Positions 48,640 through 58,093 of a DNA stretch of 64,000 nucleotides are shown here, in pieces. A model generated the notes under the pieces. That model was given only the letters and a program-made list of their open reading frames with translations, did no database searches and was not told the DNA's origin. The stretch lies in the NCBI GenBank assembly GCA_014896535.1, contig JADBKE010000007.1, positions 194,571 through 258,570 of the forward strand, given 5' to 3'. The position numbers were made by a program, and so were the translations under genes. The first letter of the stretch is position 1, and each line of letters starts with the position of its first letter. This stretch comes from Candidatus Fermentithermobacillaceae bacterium (lineage in GTDB: Bacteria; Bacillota; Sulfobacillia; Fermentithermobacillales; DUSS01).

Positions 48640-50282
48640 TCGGCAATTTTACGTGGATGCTTCCTATAATGCGGAAACACCGCATGCTGACGGTCGCAGT
48701 AGTGGGAATAGGAATGTTTCTCTCTGTGGCCCGCTTGGGCTACCCCTGGGTCCAGAAAATCTTCATAGATTCAGTGATTGCACAGAAAAGAGCCGATCTG
48801 CTGCTCATGGCAGCGGGTCTGTTCGTCGGAGCTGCCGTTCTTGAGATCGGTTCCATGCTGCTCAGTACCTACATATCAGCCCTTTACTCGCAGAGGATAT
48901 TGCTCTGGATCAGGGAAAAGATATACGGGGACTACAGGGCCAGTAGCTATACGACCCAGACCCGGATTGAGCCAGGCAGGGTGGTATCGCTAATGCTTTC
49001 GGATGCCTCATCCGTCAGCGAGACCTTCAACGAGGTGGTTCCCGGCCTGGCCACCACAGTCGGAACACTGGTTGTGAACACGATGGTCCTCATTGCCCTC
49101 AACTACCGCTTGTTCCTTATAGCATTGTTCTTCCTGCCTATTTACCTGCTTGGGCCAAGCCGATTTTCTCCGCTGTTATACGGGCGTGGCCGTGAAATAC
49201 AAGCTTCCGTAGAAAACTTGAATGCTGTTTTGCAGGACGACCTGGCAGGAACAGCTGATATCTACGCTACCGGGACAAGAAGCTGGTCTGTCGAGCGCAT
49301 CCTCCGAGCTGCAAGAGAGATAATGTCAGCCAGCAAGAGGCAAGCGATCGCTCTTCAGCTACTGGGTTCCTCCGTCTTCGGTTCCCTTATCATCTCCCAG
49401 GTGACGCTCCTCCTGGTCGGCGGCTATTTTGTGATCAAGGGCACGATGCAACTGGGAGTTCTTCTGGCCTATGTGAGCTATACGTCGGCCTTCTTCAACT
49501 CGTGCAAAGAAATCTTCCGCGTATCTGCAAGCCTGGCCGGGCCCAAAGCCGCGTGGGACCGGATCGCGGAGTTCCTAAAGACACTAGACCCGATCCCGGG
49601 TACATACGAACCGGCCGAGTTTATGGTTCCGTCGATCCAAATGGAAGGAGTCACTTTTGGATACCGGTCCGACTCGCCGGTAATCCAGGAGGCGAGCTTA
49701 AGCGCGGAAAGAGGTTCGACTCTCTGCGTCGTCGGCCCAAGCGGCTCAGGCAAGAGCACCATTCTGCAGCTGATCGCCGGGTTCTTGAAACCATGGCGGG
49801 GAACGTGTAGGGTATGCGGTCAGGAGGTCTCCGCGGTGCATCCCGACGACCTCAGGCACGTAGTCTCGTATGTCGGACCGAATCCCCGGATCTTCCATGC
49901 CAGTGTAAAGGAAAACATCCTGTTAGGGAGAGAGGTAAGTCTAGAAGCTCTTGCTGCAGCCTGTGAAGTGTCCGGGATTAGCGAGTTCGTCGGCGAGTTG
50001 CCCAACGGGCTCGACACCGTGCTTGGTGACAAAGGCCATGGGCTCAGCTTGGGTCAGCAGCAGAGAGTGGGCCTGGCAAGGGCGTTGGTCGGGAAGCCGA
50101 AGATCCTCATTTTGGACGAAGCCTTGTCCGGGCTGGATGCGAGATTGGCGAACGACGTCTTGACGCGTCTGAAGGCTTTCCAGCGTGATGGCATAATGGT
50201 CCTGGCAACCCATCGATCAGACACGCGGGCGTATGCAGACCGAACCGTCGCTCTCGAGAACGGAAGAATAGTCCCCTTGTAA
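48636..50282 (+). CDS. ABC exporter (fused TM + ATPase), peptide-export type
   Basis: TM region then CVVGPSGSGKSTILQLIAGF..HGLSLGQQQRVGLARALVGKPKILILDEALSGLD; overlaps SPASM fragment stop. Confidence 0.94.
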   Translation: MIGNFTWMLPIMRKHRMLTVAVVGIGMFLSVARLGYPWVQKIFIDSVIAQKRADLLLMAAGLFVGAAVLEIGSMLLSTYISALYSQRILLWIREKIYGDYRASSYTTQTRIEPGRVVSLMLSDASSVSETFNEVVPGLATTVGTLVVNTMVLIALNYRLFLIALFFLPIYLLGPSRFSPLLYGRGREIQASVENLNAVLQDDLAGTADIYATGTRSWSVERILRAAREIMSASKRQAIALQLLGSSVFGSLIISQVTLLLVGGYFVIKGTMQLGVLLAYVSYTSAFFNSCKEIFRVSASLAGPKAAWDRIAEFLKTLDPIPGTYEPAEFMVPSIQMEGVTFGYRSDSPVIQEASLSAERGSTLCVVGPSGSGKSTILQLIAGFLKPWRGTCRVCGQEVSAVHPDDLRHVVSYVGPNPRIFHASVKENILLGREVSLEALAAACEVSGISEFVGELPNGLDTVLGDKGHGLSLGQQQRVGLARALVGKPKILILDEALSGLDARLANDVLTRLKAFQRDGIMVLATHRSDTRAYADRTVALENGRIVPL

Positions 50283-50397
50283 AGTCACCGTTTAGCTCAA
50301 GGAAAGACGTTTGACATTAAACTGCCGGGGGCTGTGATGCCAGTCCCCGGTCGTGTATGCAACCTGATGGTGCCAGACGAAACCACAGGCGGTGACG

Positions 50398-50465
50398 TTG
50401 ATGACGAGATACATAGGGCTTGATCTACACAAGGATTTGATATCGGCACCCTGCGCCTTTTGAAC
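50398..50465 (+). pseudogene. IS110 family transposase N-terminal fragment
   Basis: MTRYIGLDLHKDLISAPCAF, then stop. Confidence 0.6.
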
Positions 50466-50642
50466 ATCCATCGCCGCAACGACGCCGGCTACCATGGCAC
50501 CCAGGTAAGTATGCGAGTTGTAAAACACGAGGTGCCTCTTGGGACCGGAGGTGATTTCCTCTTTAGTTCTAGCAAGTCTCCTCAGCACTGCACCGCACCC
50601 AGTTTTTTGGACACGGGTTTGATGCTACATTTCGGTATGGCT

Positions 50643-50880
50643 TAGTCTGCCACCTCCCGCTCGCAAGAAGGTTTCTGCAACACCTCTAGCGGCGTTCTGT
50701 AGCCCAAACGTGCTATGGTCCACGACTTCTTGAATTCCTCAACGAACCTGTCGATCGCTTTGCCCGCTTCAGCCACGTTTTTGAATCTGTTGGGCCAGAT
50801 AACCTGCCCCTTAAGAGTCCTGATAAACCACTCAGCTACTCCGTTACCTTCAGGCTCACATAGGCCGGGGCCGGGACTCC
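50643..50880 (-). pseudogene. IS3/IS481-type integrase-core transposase C-terminal fragment
   Basis: Reverse translation CEPEGNGVAEWFIRTLKGQVIWPNRFKNVAEAGKAIDRFVEEFKKSWTIARLGYRTPLEVLQ. Confidence 0.8.
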
Positions 50881-51194
50881 AGACCGTCGGACCTCGCAGA
50901 GGGGTTCAGCTCGACCGGCAAAACGGAGAGGAGATGACGACCTATCCTGAGAATTCCTGAGCATAGTCCAGGAGCTAGCAGACTCCTTGCCCGGCGTCCT
51001 CCTCCGTAGGCTTCAAAAGGAAAGGTCGCGGGACCGAGCTCGGTCCGTCACGCGAGATATGGCCTTGCTTGGAGACATCCGCCAGACTTTCTAATCTCTT
51101 GTCCTCAGGCCTTGTCCATGGCCCGGGCGGATCTGGAGTTCACCAATGAAACGACAAGAGTAAAAGCGATAATGAGGCCGATGAAGCCGGGGCT

Positions 51195-51900
51195 TCAGAA
51201 GACCACGATGCCCGTGGCGACCACAATGCCGACCACCGAGGAACAGAACGTCGGCACGTTGTTTATGATCACGTCGCCGAGGAGATTAGCGTCGTTTATC
51301 ATCGCAGAGACGATCGAGGAGATGTCAGTCTTCGCTCCTTCGCTTCGATCAACGGTCAGATACCGCGCAAAGATGCGTGCCCTTAAGTCTCGCAAGCCTC
51401 TTCCAGAGCTCTTTCATCGGTCCAGGCATCGAGGTTGGCACCGGGTTCGTCCAAAAGGAGGATGTCGGGGCCGGCTAAAAGAGCTCTGGCCACTGCCAGC
51501 CGGGTTTTTTGACCGCCCGACAACCCCGAACCGTCCTCGGATATCACCGTATCAAGGCTACTGGGGAGTTCGTAAACGAACTCGGCACACACCGACTTAA
51601 TCGCCTCATCGATGCCGGCACGCGTAGACTTGGAGCCCAGCAGGAGGTTCTCCCGGATTGACCAGGGAAATGGGAAGGCCTCCTGGGGAACGTAAGTTAC
51701 CTCGAGATTTCGGAGGCTGGCGGGCCATTCGTCTTTGCAGGCGACGTTATGTATGCCGGCGAGGACTTGAGGAGAGTGGTTTTGCCGGACCGGCTTTCCC
51801 CCACGATTACGGTAAAGGAACTCGCGGGGATCCTTTCCCATGTTGGGCTGCGTCTCCTTTCCGCCTTTTGTCGTACAACGGTCGCATGGCAAGATCCTTC
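51195..51900 (-). pseudogene. Scrambled ABC exporter remnants (ATPase and TM pieces)
   Basis: ATPase piece: [15 protein letters not shown] (51697-52062 frame) and [61 protein letters not shown] piece: ISSIVSAMINDANLLGDVIINNVPTFCSSVVGIVV. Confidence 0.8.
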
Positions 51901-51961
51901 TCTTAGGAATCTCGGTAAGGATTTTTCATTCATGCGACTTGGACCAGGCACTCGCGTTACG

Positions 51962-51993
51962 AAAAAAGGGGCGCGACAACCACCGCGCCCCCA
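51962..51993 (-). terminator. Rho-independent terminator downstream of NCS2 permease gene
   Basis: Reverse strand GGGGGCGCGGTGGTTGTCGCGCCCCTTTTTTC. Confidence 0.85.
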
Positions 51994-52010
51994 TACTGCT
52001 GTCCTCGGTC

Positions 52011-53399
52011 TTAGTAGAAGAAACTCACTACAAACAGAGCCGACACTATCCACATGAGCCAATGAACTTCCTTCGCCCTGCCGGTCAGAGCTTTGGTCAG
52101 CACGTAGGTAACGAACCCGTAGCCGATGCCCCGGGAGATGCTGTAAGTCAGAGGGGTTGCAATTATGGTGATGAAAGCCGGAAAAGCTTCGGAAAAGTCG
52201 GTCCAGTCGATGTCCTTGACCACGGTCATCATGAGGAAGCCGACCACGATCAGCGCCGAAGCCGTAGCTTGAGGCGGTACAATTCCTGCGATGGGCGCAA
52301 ACAACATCGAGAGGAAGAAAAGGATTGCTACTACGACGCTGGTGAGCCCAGTACGACCGCCTTCCGAAACGCCGGCCCCGCTTTCCACATACGTCGTATT
52401 GGAGCTGATTCCAAAGGCACCACCGATGACCGCAGCCAGGGAGTCAACCAGGAGCACCTTCTTGATTCTCGGCAGCTGCCCCTTCTCGTCGAGGAATCCG
52501 GCTTCCCCGCCGATGGCAACCACCGTTCCCATGGTATCGAAGAAGTCGGTCATCAAGAACGCGAAGATGGTGCCGGCCATTCCGAGATTTAAGACCTCGA
52601 CAATATATGGAGCGCCTGTGGCCGGGTTCGTCTTAAATGTGGCAAACAAGGTCGAGAAAGATTCCCGCGTCGGAACGCTCATTACGGTCTCGGGAAGATG
52701 CGCTACACCAAGGGGGATCGCGAAAATCGTGGCGGCAATTATCCCGAGGAGAATCGCCCCTTTAACTTTCCTGGTCATCAACACCGCCGTGAGTAACGTT
52801 CCGAAAACCGCAACCCAGACCCCTTTGTCCTTCAAACTGCCGAACGTCACCAGCGTAGCCGGGTGCGCCACTATAATCTTGCCGCCCTCAAGTCCCAGAG
52901 TCGCAACGAAAAGCCCGATGCCAACCCCGATGGCCCGCTTCATCGAAAGCGGAATGGCGTTCATCACGGCTTCACGGATGTTGGTCAGCACAAGGATGGT
53001 TACTATCACACCCTCGATTACGACTACTCCCATAGCCGCCTGCCAGGGAATCCCAAGCCCTTTGACCAGGCTGAAAGTCACAACTCCGTTGAGGCCCATT
53101 CCCGCAGCGACGGCAAAGGGGTAGTTCGTTACGAGGCCCATCATCAGAGTGTTGATGCCGGCCGCCAGAGCCGTGGCAGTGATGGCCGGTCCCTTCGGGA
53201 CCCCCGCGATTTCGAGGATGGACGGGTTCACGAAGATGACGTAGGCCATCGTCATGAATGTGGCGAGTCCTGCGAGGATTTCTGTGTGGACATCCGTCTT
53301 GTTCTCGCGAAGATGAAAAAACCGCTCGAGAAAACCTTCACTTGCGCCTGCGCCGGCGGCACCTTTGCTTGCGGCGCCTATCCCCTTACTCGAAGCCAC
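52011..53399 (-). CDS. NCS2 family nucleobase permease (AzgA/guanine-hypoxanthine type)
   Basis: RENKTDVHTEILAGLATFMTMAYVIFVNPSIL..PFAVAAGMGLNGVV..FFDTMGTVVAIGGEAGFLD. Confidence 0.95.
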   Translation of the reverse strand: MASSKGIGAASKGAAGAGASEGFLERFFHLRENKTDVHTEILAGLATFMTMAYVIFVNPSILEIAGVPKGPAITATALAAGINTLMMGLVTNYPFAVAAGMGLNGVVTFSLVKGLGIPWQAAMGVVVIEGVIVTILVLTNIREAVMNAIPLSMKRAIGVGIGLFVATLGLEGGKIIVAHPATLVTFGSLKDKGVWVAVFGTLLTAVLMTRKVKGAILLGIIAATIFAIPLGVAHLPETVMSVPTRESFSTLFATFKTNPATGAPYIVEVLNLGMAGTIFAFLMTDFFDTMGTVVAIGGEAGFLDEKGQLPRIKKVLLVDSLAAVIGGAFGISSNTTYVESGAGVSEGGRTGLTSVVVAILFFLSMLFAPIAGIVPPQATASALIVVGFLMMTVVKDIDWTDFSEAFPAFITIIATPLTYSISRGIGYGFVTYVLTKALTGRAKEVHWLMWIVSALFVVSFFY

Positions 53400-53805
53400 T
53401 TTTCATCCTCCTTCTTCATTATTTGATCAGGCCAGATGCTGTGACGCTGTAGTTGGGAGGCTCGTTAGAACCTCCACAGTTTCAATCATATCGATCACGG
53501 ACGAGCTTCTCAATAAGTTTTTTCGCTATTCCGCGGGTGTCAAAAAATGACGACAGATTGGAGAATAGTACAGAAAATTAGCAGCGCGGAGGCCGGTTTG
53601 CCTCAGGCAGCAGGTACTCACGGGCACATGTATCGCGGTCCTATCAGAGGCGGAAGGGCCGATTCGAGGTGGGGCGACCGCGTGGAGGGGAGCGCAGCAT
53701 GCAGCGGACTTTTGTTATACAGCTTCGCCGCTTCGCCCGTGCAGGCCCTCCCGCGCGATCCCGCGCGCAGTTAGACCTCCCATTCTCCGGTCACGCGTTC
53801 ATCCC

Positions 53806-54546
53806 TCACCCCAAAACATTGTCCAGCACCATCATGAGGAAGAAACCCAGCACCACACCCCACGTGGCCTCCCGCTGATGGCCTTCCCGGTGGCTCTCGG
53901 GGATCATCTCGTCGGAAACCACGTACAGCATAGCTCCGGCGGCAAAGCCCAGAGCCCACGGCAGAATCCCCGCGGCCAGTCTCACGAGCGCTGCTCCCAA
54001 AAAGCCGGCTATAGGCTCGACCAACCCGGTTAAAGCGGCATAACACACTGCCCGGCTGTGCTTGTATCCTTCTCGAACAAGCGGTGCGGCCACGGCAAGC
54101 CCTTCGGGCATGTTCTGTAGTCCGATGGCTGCGGCCAGGACCACGCCAGCAGCGGGATCTCCGGAACCGAAAACCACTCCCACCGACATGCCTTCCGGGA
54201 AGTTGTGAATGGTGATCGCCAGTATCAGGAGCCAAACTCGCGCGAGGCGAGAAGAAGGCCCTTCTCTTCCCGCTTGGAAGTGCGTGTGAGGAACATGCCT
54301 ATCGAGCCACGCAATCAAAGCGGCACCCAGCAACAGTCCTCCGCCTGCCGGAATAACGCCTCCTCCTTCCAGAGCGGGTACGAGAAGACTGAAGGCGGTT
54401 GCCGCCAACATCACACCCGCCGCCAGGCCGAGCATACCGTCGAGACAGCGCCGAGAGACGCCGCCCTTAAGAACGAGGACGGGCAAGGCCCCTATTCCGG
54501 TAGCAAGCCCGGCGACGAGGCTCGCCACCAAGCCAGCTACGACCAC
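53806..54546 (-). CDS. ZIP family metal transporter
   Basis: ITIHNFPEGMSVGVVFG..AIGLQNMPEGLAVAAPL. Confidence 0.94.
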   Translation of the reverse strand: MVVAGLVASLVAGLATGIGALPVLVLKGGVSRRCLDGMLGLAAGVMLAATAFSLLVPALEGGGVIPAGGGLLLGAALIAWLDRHVPHTHFQAGREGPSSRLARVWLLILAITIHNFPEGMSVGVVFGSGDPAAGVVLAAAIGLQNMPEGLAVAAPLVREGYKHSRAVCYAALTGLVEPIAGFLGAALVRLAAGILPWALGFAAGAMLYVVSDEMIPESHREGHQREATWGVVLGFFLMMVLDNVLG

Positions 54547-54586
54547 ACCGGTCTCACCCTTCCCTATGCAGCTGCCACCAGCAAAT

Positions 54587-54620
54587 CGGGGTCGGGGGTG
54601 AAGCCCTCCCGACCCCGAAC
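54587..54620. terminator. Stem-loop between ZIP and rubredoxin-like genes
   Basis: GGGGTCGGG..CCCGACCCC inverted repeat. Confidence 0.45.
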
Positions 54621-54627
54621 GGCGGGT

Positions 54628-54966
54628 TTAGCCCCACTTACCTTTCTGCATGTGGCCCTCGAGCTCGGCCTTGACGTTCTGACCCAGCTCCCACGCCGCC
54701 ACCTGCACCTTCTTGGCCAGGGCTACGCACTTAGGATCCAGGGCATCTTGCTCTATGCGGACGGCGATATCCCGCACCTTGTCCAGAAGCTCGATGAGAG
54801 TCACTTCCAGGAGGTTGGTATACCTGGACCGGTCGATGAGCTTTGCTCGTTCCTCATCGAGCTTCTCATACTTCTCCGCAGGAGCTCCGCACTTGGGACA
54901 CACCGCCGGAGGGGTATTCCCGTCGTGGATATACCCGCATACCGTACAACGCCATTTCATGGTCAT
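54628..54966 (-). CDS. Rubredoxin-like domain protein with C-terminal helical region
   Basis: WRCTVCGYIHDGNTPPAVCPKCGAPAEKYEKL. Confidence 0.85.
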   Translation of the reverse strand: MTMKWRCTVCGYIHDGNTPPAVCPKCGAPAEKYEKLDEERAKLIDRSRYTNLLEVTLIELLDKVRDIAVRIEQDALDPKCVALAKKVQVAAWELGQNVKAELEGHMQKGKWG

Positions 54967-55040
54967 TCTCCTCCCCCGTTTTTTCTCGCACCCACAAGTG
55001 GCGCTCGCTCAACGGTTTTTTGCCCTTTTCGGACACGCTT

Positions 55041-55883
55041 CTAAGCACCTTCGATAGTGCAAATGGCTTCCGGAGTTTTGATCCGTGGCACGATGGATTC
55101 CATTACTCTGAAGTAGTGCACCAGCCCGCTGCTTTCCAGGTAAAGCGTCAGCACATCCTGACCGACCACCAGATCCGCCACCTGGGGTTGGGGCCATATG
55201 AGCAGGGCACTATCGCCCAGGAGAGGGGAAACGAGCATTTCTCCGCGCACTAGCTTCGCCACTCGGTCCAGTTCCAGAAGTGGCGTCCCCTCCAGCACCC
55301 GGTTGAGATGGGCAAAGGCATCCGGCCCCAGTACGAGGGTGAACGGACCGGGGTAACCGTTGGCCATGAGCTTCTGCACCCCCGCCAGGACGGCCTGGTA
55401 GCCTTGACCAGGCTGTTTCCAGTCTACCCCGTCAACCCTCGCGCGCCCGGGGGCATTCATTAGTCCGGGGATGCCAAGCTCGGTGTCTCCAAAGAATATC
55501 AACCGGTCTTCGGCAGTGGCTACCTCCAGAGCCGCCGCGGCCGGGCGGCCGGTATCAAGCGGCAATTCCTGTCGGCGCGCCCGTTCCAGGTCGCGCCATT
55601 CCAGGCGGAAATCACAAGCCAGGACCGGCACCGGCAACTCGCGCCGTTCAGTTCCGGCCACCGGACCACCCGCCCTATCACCCGTCAAAGACGTGAGGGC
55701 GGTCGTATCGCGGCGAACCCTTTCCACAGGCACGCTCGTCATGCCCGACCCAAAAGGACCGACAAGAGGCAGAAAGCGCCTGCCCACCAGCGCTGCGCGT
55801 GCCGCGTTGATCACCGCTTCATCGATGACCTGCCACTCGGCGTCGGTCAAGGGAGAACCTTCCCGCGACCCGAACTCCGTCAT
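55041..55883 (-). CDS. Family 1 encapsulin shell protein
   Basis: SPLTDAEWQVIDEAVINAARAALVGRRFLPLVGPFGSG..GIPGLMNAPG..PFTLVLGPDAFAHLNRVLEGTPLLE. Confidence 0.93.
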   Translation of the reverse strand: MTEFGSREGSPLTDAEWQVIDEAVINAARAALVGRRFLPLVGPFGSGMTSVPVERVRRDTTALTSLTGDRAGGPVAGTERRELPVPVLACDFRLEWRDLERARRQELPLDTGRPAAAALEVATAEDRLIFFGDTELGIPGLMNAPGRARVDGVDWKQPGQGYQAVLAGVQKLMANGYPGPFTLVLGPDAFAHLNRVLEGTPLLELDRVAKLVRGEMLVSPLLGDSALLIWPQPQVADLVVGQDVLTLYLESSGLVHYFRVMESIVPRIKTPEAICTIEGA

Positions 55884-55886
55884 TCC

Positions 55887-56852
55887 TCATACCTCCTTTT
55901 TCAGACTTCCTACCGTAAACGGTTTCTCGGTTTTACCGCGGCCCAGCCAGCTGAGCATCTTGCGGAATACATTCTCATGGTGGAGCTCATCCAGGCGGAT
56001 GCGCTCCAGGAGTCTCTTGGTTTCATCATCCGGCGTCCGCCGCGCTCCTTCGTCATATTTGCGGGCTACCACTCCTTCCGTACTCAGAGACCGTTCCAGC
56101 ATGACTTTTAGAGGGGAAAACGCAGGGGGACGAACGCTCTCGAGCTCGGGCCGACCTCCGCTTTCCGTGAGGTGTTCAGCCAGCCACCCCAGGTGCTTCA
56201 TCTCGTCTATGGCCAGGTCGAGCAGTTCATGCCGGGCTTCAGCGTTTCCGCTGGCCAGGGCATGCAACACGTAATCCATGATCACCTCGTACTCGTGCTG
56301 GATACCCCACTGCAGCGTTTCGCTGTCTCCGCCTGCAGCACCCGAGGTTGTCGCCGGCCCGCGTGAGACCCCCTCAGCAGCCTCGTCCTGGGATCTACCC
56401 GCAGTTCCACCCGGAGCTTGCTCCGCAAGAGACGATGCACCTGGCAGCTCTGCCAGGGCCCTCTGCAGGAAGTCCCGGTGACCCTCTTCATCCCGGAGAA
56501 TCCGTTCCAGGACGAGCGCCAGCTCCGGGCGGCCCGCTTTTTCCGCCATCCGGATACGCTCGCCATAGGCGACGATGGCGTCTTTTTCATCCTTGAGATC
56601 GGCGGCGAGCAGGTCGCGTAATGTTCCCTCACGCACCACCTGACCCCGGCGCAGATCCGGCTTGGCCCCCAGTTGTACTAGCTCTTCGGACAGCCACTCC
56701 AGGTGGCGCATTTCGTCACGGGCGAGGCTTTCCAGCTTCCCTCGCAACGCTTCGTCGGTAACCTGCCATGCGTGATAGAGGTACTGCACAATGGCCCGGT
56801 GCTCGCCCTCGATGTCTTTGTTCAAGCATTTGACCAGGTCATCCAAACACAT
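55887..56852 (-). CDS. Encapsulin cargo: tandem ferritin-like (erythrin/bacterioferritin-like) diiron protein
   Basis: Two four-helix-type repeats with ExxH motifs (DEMRHLEWLSEEL, DEEGHRDFL; DEMKHLGWLAEHL, DELHHENVF); C-terminal cargo-loading-like peptide EKPFTVGSLKKEV. Confidence 0.9.
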   Translation of the reverse strand: MCLDDLVKCLNKDIEGEHRAIVQYLYHAWQVTDEALRGKLESLARDEMRHLEWLSEELVQLGAKPDLRRGQVVREGTLRDLLAADLKDEKDAIVAYGERIRMAEKAGRPELALVLERILRDEEGHRDFLQRALAELPGASSLAEQAPGGTAGRSQDEAAEGVSRGPATTSGAAGGDSETLQWGIQHEYEVIMDYVLHALASGNAEARHELLDLAIDEMKHLGWLAEHLTESGGRPELESVRPPAFSPLKVMLERSLSTEGVVARKYDEGARRTPDDETKRLLERIRLDELHHENVFRKMLSWLGRGKTEKPFTVGSLKKEV

Positions 56853-56892
56853 CTCCTCCTTTCGCCCGTCTTACTGTCGTTGCGCATCCCGG

Positions 56893-58089
56893 TCAGGCAA
56901 GGGCCTCCTGCTCGATTTGCCTCTGCAGCTCTCGGAATCCGGAGATATCGCCTACCAGGATCGCGCCCTGCAGCCGCCCGTCCTTCTTTATGAGGCGGCG
57001 ATACACGCCGCTTGCCGGATCTGCGATCACTTCCTCTTCCAGTTCGTGCCGGGGATCTATCTCCCCCACGGAAACCACGTCCACACCGGCTACCTTCAAC
57101 TGGTGTGATTTGACGCTCCCCCGATAAGGACGTGCATGGCCGGCCATAGCCGCTCCTGCCGCCCGCCCCTGCTCCATGGCGGGTGGCCAGATACCATAAA
57201 CAACCCCTCTGTGCTGGGCTACATCGCCCGCTGCATACAGGCCCGCGACGGTGGTAGCGAGGTGGTCATCCACCACCACTCCCCGCTCCACGGTACAACC
57301 GGCGGCCACAGCCAGTTCCACCCGCGACCGGACCCCCGAAGCCACCAACAAGACGTCGGCGGCAATCGCGTCCCCGCCCTGGAGGAACAGGGTGATTCCG
57401 CGCTTGACAGGCCCACCCGCAACGCCTCCACCTTTGCCGCCCGGGGCTTCGCCCGCAACCACACGTTCAACCGGCCGTCCCAGGACAAAAGCCAGCCCCA
57501 TGCTTTCCAGACGCCGCCGAAGTATCTCCGCGGCTTCTTGGTCGAGCTGGCGGGGCAAAAGTTGAGGGGCAGCCTCAACGATGGTCACGCTCAGACCCAA
57601 CTTGGTCAGACTGCGGCCTGCTTCCAGGCCCAAAAGCCCTCCCCCTAAAACGAGGGCTCCAGACGCCTCCTGCGCCGCCTTCCGAAGCGACTGGGCATCG
57701 CTGGCCGTGCGCAGTACGTAGATGGGAGGGCCCTCCTGCAACCCTTCAATGGGAGGGAGGAACGGCCGTGCCCCGGTAGCCAGGAGGAGCGCATCGTACG
57801 GCACCCGTTCCCCCGTCGCAGTCAATACCCGACCGGCGGTGACATCGATCTCCGTGACTTTCTGTCCAAGGTGAAGGTGAATCCCCTGTGCACTGTACCA
57901 GTCCTCGGGATATACCACGAGGGACTCTAGACTGACTTCACCCGCCAGGTAGTCGATGAGGCGCGGACGATAGTACAGAGGAAGAGACTCTTCGCTGAGG
58001 ATATGTACCTCGCTGGCAGGCGACTCCTTCTTCAACGCTTGCGCCGCGGAAACTCCCGCAATGCCTCCCCCTACGATGACAAATCGCAC
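56893..58089 (-). CDS. NAD(P)/FAD-dependent oxidoreductase (rubredoxin/nitrite-reductase type)
   Basis: MRFVIVGGGIAGVSAAQALKKESP..LLLATGARPFLPP..LVLGGGLLGLEAGRSL..GLYAAGDVAQ. Confidence 0.95.
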   Translation of the reverse strand: MRFVIVGGGIAGVSAAQALKKESPASEVHILSEESLPLYYRPRLIDYLAGEVSLESLVVYPEDWYSAQGIHLHLGQKVTEIDVTAGRVLTATGERVPYDALLLATGARPFLPPIEGLQEGPPIYVLRTASDAQSLRKAAQEASGALVLGGGLLGLEAGRSLTKLGLSVTIVEAAPQLLPRQLDQEAAEILRRRLESMGLAFVLGRPVERVVAGEAPGGKGGGVAGGPVKRGITLFLQGGDAIAADVLLVASGVRSRVELAVAAGCTVERGVVVDDHLATTVAGLYAAGDVAQHRGVVYGIWPPAMEQGRAAGAAMAGHARPYRGSVKSHQLKVAGVDVVSVGEIDPRHELEEEVIADPASGVYRRLIKKDGRLQGAILVGDISGFRELQRQIEQEALA

Positions 58090-58093
58090 GCCC

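Noticed and set aside
53400-53560. Purine riboswitch upstream of the NCS2 permease (and upstream of guaA at 19.35-19.45 kb)
   Set aside because: No recognisable purine aptamer core or kissing-loop arrangement found by eye; a covariance-model search would be needed.
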